64,000 nucleotides of DNA, from the NCBI RefSeq assembly GCF_003337575.1, contig NZ_QPJM01000006.1, positions 1 to 64,000 of the forward strand. Direction: 5' to 3'. Shown piece after piece: positions 57,516 through 64,000 of this stretch. Under the pieces are notes generated by a model. The model searched no databases, was not told the origin of the DNA, and worked only from the letters and a program-made list of their open reading frames with translations. Origin of the DNA: Phyllobacterium bourgognense. GTDB lineage: Bacteria > Pseudomonadota > Alphaproteobacteria > Rhizobiales > Rhizobiaceae. The translations under genes and the position numbers were made by a program. Position 1 is the first letter of the stretch; each line of letters starts with the position of its first letter.

Positions 57516-58649
57516 ATGGCTACGCAGCGCATTCTCGACTTCATCAACACCCGACGTCCGAACGGCCCTTGCATGGTGCTCGATCTGGAAGTGGTGCGTG
57601 AGAATTATCATAATTTCGAGATGGCTTTGCCGGAATCGAAGATATTCTATGCGGTGAAGGCCAATCCTGCGCCGGAAATCCTGCGCCTGCTCGCTTCGCT
57701 CGGCTCCAATTTCGACACGGCCTCTGTCGCCGAAGCCGAAATGGCGCTTGACGCCGGAGCGACGGCTGACCGTATCTCTTACGGCAATACGATCAAGAAG
57801 GAACGCGATATTGCGCGCGCTTTCGAGCTCGGCATCCGCCTGTTCGCCGTCGATTGCATCGAAGAGGTCGAGAAAGTAGCCCGCGCTGCTCCCGGTTCCC
57901 GTGTATTCTGCCGCGTGTTGACAGATGGTGCCGGCGCCGAATGGCCGCTGTCGCGCAAGTTTGGCTGCGTGCCTGCGATGGCCGTAGATGTTCTTCTTGC
58001 CGCGCAGAAGCTTGGCCTCGACAGCTATGGCGTTTCGTTCCACGTTGGGTCGCAGCAGACGGACCTTGCTGCCTGGGACCGCGCGCTCGGCGATGCGAAG
58101 TATGTCTTCGACAAGCTTTCCATGGAAGGCATCACATTGAAGATGGTCAATATGGGCGGTGGTTTCCCGACCCGTTACCTCAAGGACGTGCCAACCGCCC
58201 AGGCCTATGGCCAGGCGATCTTCCAGGCATTGAGCAAGCATTTCGGCAACCGTCTGCCCGAGACCATCATCGAGCCGGGCCGCGGCATGGTCGGCAATGC
58301 CGGCGTGATCAAGGCTGAGGTCGTGCTCGTTTCGAAGAAGGCTGCCAACGACAATGTACGCTGGGTCTATCTCGACATCGGCAAGTTCGGCGGACTCGCA
58401 GAGACGATGGACGAGGCGATCCGCTACCAGATCACCACGCCGCGCGATGGCGACCTCGCCGAGCCTTGCGTCCTTGCGGGCCCGACCTGCGACAGCGCCG
58501 ACGTGATGTACGAAAAGAACCCCTATCCGCTGCCGATCTCGCTGACCATTGGCGATGAGGTGCTGATCGAGGGAACTGGCGCCTACACCACGACCTACTC
58601 GGCGGTTGCCTTCAACGGGTTTGAACCACTGCGATCATACGTAATTTAA
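57516..58649 (+). CDS. odc: Ornithine (lysine/arginine-type) decarboxylase, fold-type III
   Basis: The 377-residue protein starts at ATG 57516 behind TTGGAG. The PLP lysine is in KIFYAVKANPAPEIL; ASLGSNFDTASVAEAE, FHVGSQQ and VNMGGGFPTRYL follow. The C-terminal Cys region GPTCDSADVMYEK closes the site from the partner subunit. This is the eukaryote-like ODC group of alphaproteobacteria, making putrescine from ornithine, sometimes also acting on lysine. It is followed by a GNAT gene 80 bp downstream. Confidence 0.93.
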   Translation: MATQRILDFINTRRPNGPCMVLDLEVVRENYHNFEMALPESKIFYAVKANPAPEILRLLASLGSNFDTASVAEAEMALDAGATADRISYGNTIKKERDIARAFELGIRLFAVDCIEEVEKVARAAPGSRVFCRVLTDGAGAEWPLSRKFGCVPAMAVDVLLAAQKLGLDSYGVSFHVGSQQTDLAAWDRALGDAKYVFDKLSMEGITLKMVNMGGGFPTRYLKDVPTAQAYGQAIFQALSKHFGNRLPETIIEPGRGMVGNAGVIKAEVVLVSKKAANDNVRWVYLDIGKFGGLAETMDEAIRYQITTPRDGDLAEPCVLAGPTCDSADVMYEKNPYPLPISLTIGDEVLIEGTGAYTTTYSAVAFNGFEPLRSYVI

Positions 58650-58672
58650 GGGCTTTTGCCCGTGACGAACTG

Positions 58673-58694
58673 CTGTCCGGCTCTCACCGGACAG
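58673..58694 (+). terminator. Hairpin after odc
   Basis: CTGTCCGG-CTCTCA-CCGGACAG is a perfect 8-bp stem with a 6-base loop. No T run follows, so it may only slow transcription before the GNAT gene. Confidence 0.45.
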
Positions 58695-58729
58695 CGATGA
58701 CGCACCCTTATGTTTGATTGGTCGAGACA

Positions 58730-59344
58730 ATGAGCGCAGTAGAATTCATCGAACAAAATCTGCATCCGGACGGATCGCAGGCCTTTATCATACGCAATGA
58801 GACGGCGCTGGACGAACGTGCCCGCGAAGCTTTGCTCGACCGCGCCATGGGCGAGGGACGCCGCCGCAAGTCGTCGGAAAAGCTGCGCCGCGGCCGGCTC
58901 CCCTCCGAGGGACTGGCATTCGTCGCACGCGGGATCAATGGTGCGCTACTCGGCACAGTGCGGCTGTGGGACATCCAGGCTGGACATGATGCGGCAGGCA
59001 AGCCGGTACGGGCATTGCTGCTTGGACCGCTTGCGGTCGAGCCCTCACTGAAGGGCAAGGGCATCGGTGTGGCACTGATGCGGCACGCAACAGCAGAAGC
59101 TGCGCGGCTCGGCCATGGTGCTGTCATCCTGGTGGGCGATCCGGAATATTACGAGCGCTTCGGCTTCAGCGGTACGAAGACAGCAGACCTTGCCATGCCG
59201 GGTCCGGTCGAACGCCGGCGCTTTCTGGCGCTGGAACTGAAGGCAGGCCATCTTGAAGGATGCCATGGGTTGCTGACCCCAAGGGGACGCCGCTCATCGC
59301 ATGCGATGAGGGTATTGCCAGTTTCGCTGCGGTTCTCGCGATAG
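58730..59344 (+). CDS. GNAT-family acetyltransferase next to odc
   Basis: The 204-residue protein starts at ATG 58730 with GGTCGAG upstream. It has a clear GNAT core: LAFVARGINGALLGTVRLWD, LLLGPLAVEPSLKGKGIGVA (the acetyl-CoA loop K-G-K-G-I-G), HGAVILVGDPEYYERFGFSG. It belongs to the same group as YhbS. Pairing with odc suggests acetylation of an amine or polyamine-related compound, which is inference. Confidence 0.9.
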   Translation: MSAVEFIEQNLHPDGSQAFIIRNETALDERAREALLDRAMGEGRRRKSSEKLRRGRLPSEGLAFVARGINGALLGTVRLWDIQAGHDAAGKPVRALLLGPLAVEPSLKGKGIGVALMRHATAEAARLGHGAVILVGDPEYYERFGFSGTKTADLAMPGPVERRRFLALELKAGHLEGCHGLLTPRGRRSSHAMRVLPVSLRFSR

Positions 59345-59361
59345 GACAAAAGCCGACACCG

Positions 59362-59536
59362 ATTATCTCTCCCCTTGCGGGAGAGAAAGCGATTCCAGCA
59401 TCTTAGCTCTTGCTAAGTGCTAGAAATCGCAAGTGAGGGGATTTGCATCACTCGACTACCCCCTCTTGGATTTTCTAAAAATTTAGCAAGGGCTAAATTC
59501 AAAAAATCCTTTCTCCCCCACAAGGGGGGAGATAAC
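59362..59536. repeat. Inverted pair of repeat units, family D
   Basis: The left unit reads ATTATCTCTCCCCTTGCGGG-AGAGAAAG...TTAGCTCTTGCTAA...GTGAGGGG. The right unit, read on the other strand, is GTTATCTCCCCCCTTGTGGG-GGAGAAAGG...TTTAGCCCTTGCTAAA...AGAGGGGG. The two 85-bp units are diverged copies in inverted orientation, each with its own small hairpins, giving a 175-bp palindromic element that fills the gap between two convergent genes. Confidence 0.8.
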
Positions 59537-59544
59537 CACGCAAT

Positions 59545-60159
59545 TTACGCCGTAGCGCGAATGAAACGTTCTATGGCGGTGACTTCGCTTTGCTGGATTT
59601 CGTGGCCGCCGGAATGCCAGACGAGATCAGTCTCGACCCCTTGCTCGATCAGATAATCTGCGAAGGTCTGCGTCAGAACCGGCGGACAGATCGTGTCCAA
59701 CCTTCCTGCTGTGATCAAAGCGCGCTTGCCAGCGAGGCCGATTTGCGGCGCTGGGGTCCACGGAACCAGCGGATGCATCAAGACGGTTTCATCGAAAAGC
59801 TCGGGATGGGACAGCATCACGGAAGCGATCATGTTTGCGCCGTTGGAATAGCCAAGTGCCACTGTTTTCGATGGCTTCGCCTTGTCTTTGTGCGCGCGAA
59901 TAAACTTCGCCATAGCGCTGGTACGCGCGGCAAGGTCGTCCATATCATAGACGCCTTCGCGCGTCCGGCGAAAGAAGCGTGCGGCGCCATGCTCGGAGAC
60001 ATCGCCGCGGGGTGAGACAATTCCGGCTTCCGGCAGCAATTGTCTGCCAAAATCGAAGAACTGGTTTTCGTCACCGCCGGTGCCGTGAAACACGAAAAGC
60101 AACGGACTTCCCGGCCGTTCAGCAGAATAAACACGATGTTGGTAAGTATTGGTCGACAT
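59545..60159 (-). CDS. Alpha/beta hydrolase, carboxylesterase (MhqD-like)
   Basis: The 204-residue protein has AAAGG before the ATG. PLLFVFHGTGGDENQFF is the oxyanion region, VALGYSNGANMIAS the nucleophile elbow, AGRLDTICPP carries the catalytic Asp and HSGGHEIQ the His. This is the phospholipase/carboxylesterase group that includes YpfH and MhqD. Cytosolic; natural substrate unknown. It lies 144 bp downstream of gnd, from which a hairpin CGGGAGCC...GGCTCCCG (60231-60261) separates it. Confidence 0.9.
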   Translation of the reverse strand: MSTNTYQHRVYSAERPGSPLLFVFHGTGGDENQFFDFGRQLLPEAGIVSPRGDVSEHGAARFFRRTREGVYDMDDLAARTSAMAKFIRAHKDKAKPSKTVALGYSNGANMIASVMLSHPELFDETVLMHPLVPWTPAPQIGLAGKRALITAGRLDTICPPVLTQTFADYLIEQGVETDLVWHSGGHEIQQSEVTAIERFIRATA

Positions 60160-60230
60160 GTCTAACCTTTCAGTGCGACGTCTTCGTCCGCTTGGCTATT
60201 TGGTTGGGTTTGCATGCCTCACAGATGTGG

Positions 60231-60261
60231 CGGGAGCCAGGGTGATTAAACCCGGCTCCCG
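60231..60261 (-). terminator. Hairpin after gnd
   Basis: CGGGAGCC and GGCTCCCG form a perfect 8-bp stem with a 15-base loop, 42 bases after the gnd stop. No T run follows on the minus strand. Confidence 0.45.
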
Positions 60262-60303
60262 CTTGATGCATTGTCGCTGTCCCATAGACAATCCGATTGA
60301 CGA

Positions 60304-61722
60304 TTAATTTGCTTCCGACCAGGGACCATGAAAATCGCCTTCCTCACCGATCCGTTTGAAGCCGTGCGCACCGAAGAAATCACGCTGAGCCTGGATGAGG
60401 TTAGCTGTGCCGCGCGCCTGCCGGAAGCTATCAAAATAGCCTAGCGCGGCCGCCAGCGCCGGCGTCGGCAGACCTGCGAGAGCGGCTTCGGCGACGATCT
60501 TGCGCAAGGATTGCGATCCGGTTTTCATCCGTTCGACGAAGGCCGGCGCGAGCAGCAGATTTTTACCTTCTCTGCCTTCAAAGGCGGCAGCGATCTGGTC
60601 GAGGAATTGCGAGCGGATGATGCAGCCGGCGCGCCAGATACGGGCGGTGGTGGCGAGCGGAATATTCCAGCCATGTTCCTTCGACGCGCCGGCCATGACG
60701 TCGAAACCTTGGGCATAGGCCGCGATCTTTCCAGCCAGAAGTCCTTCTTCCAGCGCGTCGATGAATGCCTGGCCGCCATCTAAAAGCTTGGCGGTGCCGA
60801 GGTCGCCATAAGCTTTTGACGCTTCGCTCCGTTCCTTGACCAGCGACGAGATCGATCGCGCGGCCACGGCTGCTTCAATGCCGGTGGCCGGGATACCGAG
60901 CATCTGCGCCTCGATCGCGGCCCAACGCCCTGTTCCCTTCTGGCCAGCGCTATCGAGGATGACGTCGACGGCGGGTTCTCCAGTCTTCTTGTCGGTTGCA
61001 GCCAAGACCTTGGCGGTGATCTCGATGAGGTAGGAATTCAGCGGGCCGTTATTCCATTTTTCGAAAATCCTGCCGATTGCCTCAGGTGTCAGTCCGAGGC
61101 CGTCGCGCAGCACACCGTAGACTTCTGCAATCATCTGCATATCGGCATATTCAATGCCGTTGTGGATGGTCTTGACGAAATGGCCGGCACCATCAGGACC
61201 GAGCAGGGCGGAGCAGGATTCGCCGTGGTACTTCGCGGAAATTGCGGTCAGCACGGGCTCTATACGGGCATAAGATTCCGGTGTGCCGCCAACCATGATC
61301 GACGGACCGTGGCGCGCGCCTTCCTCACCGCCGGAAACGCCCATGCCAACGAATGTCGGATCGTTTGGTCCGAGTTCGGCAAGACGGCGCACCGTATCGT
61401 GAAAATTGGCATTGCCGGCATCGATGATGATGTCCTCCTTGGCGAGGAACGGCTTCAACGCGGCAACCTGCTCGTCGACGGCTTCTCCGGCTTTGACCAT
61501 CAAGATGATCGGGCGCGGTGCTCGGATATTCTTCGCGAGATCTTCCAGTGTTTCGCAAGGGATGATCTGACCCTTCAGGCTGCCAGCCTCTTCGTAGAAC
61601 TCGCGGGTCTTTGCCACTGTTCTGTTGAAAACCGCGACACGATAACCGTTTTCAGCGATATTGAGCGCCAGATTGGCACCCATGACGCCAAGGCCAATCA
61701 ACCCGATGTCAGCTTGCTGCAT
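60304..61722 (-). CDS. gnd: 6-phosphogluconate dehydrogenase, full-length
   Basis: The 472-residue protein has AAGGAC before the ATG. IGLIGLGVMGANLALNIAEN is the nucleotide-binding motif and AVFNRTVAKTREF carries the NADP-type Arg. The catalytic segments are GVSGGEEGARHGPS and GAGHFVKTIHNGIEYADMQ, and the C-terminal helical dimer tail is complete. It is the classical NADP enzyme of the oxidative pentose-phosphate route. An RpiR-family regulator lies just upstream on the same strand. Confidence 0.96.
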   Translation of the reverse strand: MQQADIGLIGLGVMGANLALNIAENGYRVAVFNRTVAKTREFYEEAGSLKGQIIPCETLEDLAKNIRAPRPIILMVKAGEAVDEQVAALKPFLAKEDIIIDAGNANFHDTVRRLAELGPNDPTFVGMGVSGGEEGARHGPSIMVGGTPESYARIEPVLTAISAKYHGESCSALLGPDGAGHFVKTIHNGIEYADMQMIAEVYGVLRDGLGLTPEAIGRIFEKWNNGPLNSYLIEITAKVLAATDKKTGEPAVDVILDSAGQKGTGRWAAIEAQMLGIPATGIEAAVAARSISSLVKERSEASKAYGDLGTAKLLDGGQAFIDALEEGLLAGKIAAYAQGFDVMAGASKEHGWNIPLATTARIWRAGCIIRSQFLDQIAAAFEGREGKNLLLAPAFVERMKTGSQSLRKIVAEAALAGLPTPALAAALGYFDSFRQARGTANLIQAQRDFFGAHGFKRIGEEGDFHGPWSEAN

Positions 61723-61824
61723 GATTTTTGTCCTTGCTTATTTCGATGCTTGGGCTCGAAGGGACGTCTTCGACCCGTGATGGGCATTTGTATAGCAATG
61801 GCAGGGACTGGTTGCATTCACAAT

Positions 61825-62658
61825 CTAATTGTCACGCAGCTTTTCCATGTCGCGGATGCGTGTCGCACTGGTCTTTTCCAGTTTGCGGGTCACTTCTGCG
61901 ATCAAGGTCTCGGCTACTAGAAAGAGCGTCGCGGACGAATCCCAGGGCGAGGGCACGGCGGTGCGGCCGGCGATGACATGACGGGCGAAGCGGGCGATGG
62001 GCGACAGCCATTGATCGGTTATCAGGACAATCTCGACACCGCGCGCCTGTGCCTTTTCGGCGAAGCGAATCAGGCTCTGCTGATAGCGGCGGATATCAAA
62101 GATGACGAGGACATCCTTCTTTCCCATGTCGATCAGGTGGTCGCGCCAGTGGCTTTCCTGGCCAGTGAGGTGAGTCACACCCGGTCGGGTGATCTTGAGA
62201 TGCGCGGCCATATATCTGGCAATCGGATCGGTAAAGCGGCCCCCCAGAAGATAGATGCGTGCGCGGTTGCGGCTGATGGCGTCGGTGACATCATCCAGTT
62301 GTTGTGCCGAGAGATGTTGAAAGGTCTCGCGAATGTTCTCGATTGCGGCCTCCATGAGAGGGAATGCGGCGCCGCTTTTTGAAGGCTGGATCGCTGCTGC
62401 CCGATTCCATGGCGACTGTACCTGCGCCGCGAGTTCCTCCTGCAAAGCTCCCTGGAAATCCGGGTAGCTCTGGAAGCCAAGGCGGGAAACAAAACGCAGA
62501 ATCGTCGGCGAACTTACGCCGGCCTGAGTCGAAAACTCGGCCACAGTACGCAATCCGATCAACGGATAATTGGCGATCAGCGTCTGCGCAGCCTTGCGTT
62601 CCGATGTGGGCATCGCGTCGATTTTCTCGGCTATCAGCTCGGAAATGCTGGTTGTCAT
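61825..62658 (-). CDS. MurR/RpiR-family transcriptional regulator
   Basis: The 277-residue protein has AGGAAAAA before the ATG. Its N-terminal helix-turn-helix-6 domain is TVAEFSTQAGVSSPTILRFV followed by SRLGFQSYPDFQ. The C-terminal SIS domain carries RIYLLGGRFTDPIARYM and DVLVIFDIRRYQ, which would bind a sugar phosphate or similar ligand. It is divergent from the N-formylglutamate amidohydrolase and permease genes and upstream of gnd, so it could control either side. Confidence 0.92.
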   Translation of the reverse strand: MTTSISELIAEKIDAMPTSERKAAQTLIANYPLIGLRTVAEFSTQAGVSSPTILRFVSRLGFQSYPDFQGALQEELAAQVQSPWNRAAAIQPSKSGAAFPLMEAAIENIRETFQHLSAQQLDDVTDAISRNRARIYLLGGRFTDPIARYMAAHLKITRPGVTHLTGQESHWRDHLIDMGKKDVLVIFDIRRYQQSLIRFAEKAQARGVEIVLITDQWLSPIARFARHVIAGRTAVPSPWDSSATLFLVAETLIAEVTRKLEKTSATRIRDMEKLRDN

Positions 62659-62803
62659 CGCTTTTTCCTGTCTTTGCCATGACCCGAACCCCGGCTAAAA
62701 GTTATTTCGGATTTGACAATCTTGTCTGTTATGTATCAAATCATACGAGAGTGGAAATAAAAACAGAAAATGTAACGTAAGATACAGTTGCCGAAGAGGG
62801 CAG

Positions 62804-63637
62804 ATGGGTCAACGCCTTTCTCAAGGGACGCCGCGGGCAGTGGCAAACGACTGGCATCCAGTCCGGGTATCGAACCCTGACGGGCACTCGCAGTTTGTCA
62901 TCCTTTGCGACCATGCCTCCAATCACATACCGGCAAGTTTTGGGACGCTGGGCCTTGATCCGGATGATTTGCAGAAGCATATCGCCTGGGACCCCGGCGC
63001 GCTCGGCGTCAGTCAGGTGATGAGCCGGGAGCTCGACGCGGCATTGGTTGAATCCTGTGTGTCGCGCCTCATCGTCGATTGCAACCGTCCACTCAACGCA
63101 CCGGACCTTGTGCCCTCGTTAAGTGAAGTGACGACAATCCCTGGTAATGTGGATCTGAACGAAGTCGCTAAATCGCAGCGAATAGCGCTTTCGCACAAGC
63201 CATATCACGAGGCCATCGAGAAACTGGCACATGAACGGGCAGGCAAAGGCTTGCCTGATCCGACCTATGTAGCGGTGCATTCCTATACGCCCGTTTATCG
63301 CGGTGTGACCCGTCCCTGGCACATCGGCGTCATTCACGATGACGATGACAGGGTTGCCGCGCCATTGATTGCCGGGCTGCAGGCGTTGAGTGAGTTCAAT
63401 GTCGGCATCAACCAACCTTATTCACCGGCAGACCGTGTCTATTACACTCTGGAGCGACACGCTTCTGCCTTTGGATTGCCCGCTGTGATGATCGAGATTC
63501 GAAACGATCTGATCACGACAGCTCAAGAACAACAGGCCTGGGGCAAAATGCTATCCAGGCTGCTGACGGAGAACATACAAAACCCGCCGCCGGGAATGAC
63601 GGGGATATCAAAGAAGGAAACGGTAAACGGGAAGTAG
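62804..63637 (+). CDS. N-formylglutamate amidohydrolase (second)
   Basis: The 277-residue protein has GAGGGCAG before the ATG. FVILCDHASNHIPASFG, VSRLIVDCNRPLNAPDLVP, SYTPVYRGVTRPWHIG and PAVMIEIRNDLI are FGase family motifs. It is only distantly like the copy at 8829-9719. Placement behind a divergent RpiR regulator and before an amino-acid permease suggests a substrate-specific catabolic operon. The 145-bp gap to the regulator holds the presumed operator; no clear palindrome stands out. Confidence 0.88.
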   Translation: MGQRLSQGTPRAVANDWHPVRVSNPDGHSQFVILCDHASNHIPASFGTLGLDPDDLQKHIAWDPGALGVSQVMSRELDAALVESCVSRLIVDCNRPLNAPDLVPSLSEVTTIPGNVDLNEVAKSQRIALSHKPYHEAIEKLAHERAGKGLPDPTYVAVHSYTPVYRGVTRPWHIGVIHDDDDRVAAPLIAGLQALSEFNVGINQPYSPADRVYYTLERHASAFGLPAVMIEIRNDLITTAQEQQAWGKMLSRLLTENIQNPPPGMTGISKKETVNGK

Positions 63638-63703
63638 GGGGCACAGCTCCCAACAGGGCGGTATCTGACGTTGGAACTCTTCAAAGAATAACAGGGGAAC
63701 GTG

Positions 63704-64000
63704 ATGACACACCATGATTATACGGACACTGACAAGCTGGAGGATGTAAAGGTCCTGCACGGCATGGGCTATGCCCAGGAACTCGAACGGCGCATGAGCC
63801 GTTTTTCGAACTTCGCAATTTCATTCTCGATCATCTGCATCCTGTCCGGCGGTATCAATTCGCTGGCGCAGGCTACTTCCGGTGCCGGTGGCGCAGCGAT
63901 CGGTATCGGCTGGCCGCTCGGCTGTCTTGTGTCTGCCGTCTTCGCCATCGCGATGGCGCAGATCAGTTCTGCATATCCAACCGCTGGCGGGCTTTATCAC
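63704..64000 (+). CDS. Amino-acid permease, APC family (cut by window end)
   Basis: The first 99 residues are visible, starting at ATG 63704 behind GGGGA. After a soluble start comes YAQELERRMSRFSNFAISFS, continuing IICILSGGINSLAQA, then GWPLGCLVSAVFAIAMAQIS and SAYPTAGGLYH. This is the first two helices and the consensus glycine-rich region of GABA/choline-type APC permeases. It follows the N-formylglutamate amidohydrolase by 66 bp in the same direction, so co-transcription is likely. Confidence 0.85.
   Translation, partial: MTHHDYTDTDKLEDVKVLHGMGYAQELERRMSRFSNFAISFSIICILSGGINSLAQATSGAGGAAIGIGWPLGCLVSAVFAIAMAQISSAYPTAGGLYH

Noticed and set aside
62700..62800. TGTATC...GATACA pair as an RpiR operator
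   Set aside because: The half-sites are about 50 bases apart and only six bases long; not convincing.

Overview
The window reads as the chromosome of an alphaproteobacterium of the order Hyphomicrobiales (Rhizobiales), most likely of the Brucellaceae/Phyllobacteriaceae group. The reasons are a Brucella-type Omp10 lipoprotein, CpdR next to an N-formylglutamate amidohydrolase and hisN, homospermidine synthase, a ROSE-like heat-shock leader, a speF-like leader before an ornithine decarboxylase, and several families of Rhizobiales-style palindromic intergenic repeats. Gene density is high and most genes are ordinary chromosomal housekeeping or transport genes. No phage, plasmid, insertion sequence, CRISPR array or integrative element was seen.

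Layout. 1-8 kb: a membrane-anchored alpha/beta hydrolase, a MaoC dehydratase, a YegD-like Hsp70, a divergent LysR / aldo-keto reductase pair, a secreted DUF5666-like protein, a short 6-phosphogluconate dehydrogenase, a LysR remnant and tRNA-Val. 8-14.5 kb: cpdR, N-formylglutamate amidohydrolase, a candidate anti-Shine-Dalgarno small RNA, hisN, a lysophospholipase-like hydrolase, a small secreted protein, an hsp20 gene behind a ROSE-like thermometer, and threonine aldolase. 14.6-26.5 kb: gltB-gltD (glutamate synthase) with a structured leader, an SGNH/DUF459 protein, a lytic transglycosylase, galU and a ThDP enzyme. 26.5-33.5 kb: a RHH/ParE toxin-antitoxin pair, an outer-membrane barrel, kdsD, the nfeD-qmcA operon and hemH. 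33.6-48.6 kb: an NCS1 transporter behind a textbook sigma-54 promoter, a 5'-nucleotidase-LysM protein, omp10 with a possible small downstream ORF, homospermidine synthase, a DUF3445/pepF operon, a DUF882 cell-wall protein, a VapBC-like pair, eda, trhO and DUF533. 48.7-64 kb: an MFS exporter, DUF2200, an aminotransferase, DUF1007-NicO metal uptake, an amidase-LysR operon, odc with its leader RNA plus a GNAT, gnd, an RpiR regulator, a second N-formylglutamate amidohydrolase, and the start of an amino-acid permease cut by the window end.

Common themes. Nitrogen handling recurs (gltBD, two N-formylglutamate amidohydrolases, NCS1 uptake under RpoN, amidase, aminotransferase). So do polyamine synthesis (odc, hss), the pentose-phosphate/Entner-Doudoroff routes (two different 6PGDHs, eda) and the envelope (kdsD, galU, lytic transglycosylase, DUF882, Omp10). 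The most distinctive features are non-coding: at least four families of palindromic repeats, one of which supplies the start region of a gene and another a stop codon, and several structured leader RNAs. I did not find a clearly new multi-gene system. The best leads are the repeats, the gltB leader, the anti-SD small RNA and the small membrane ORF behind omp10.
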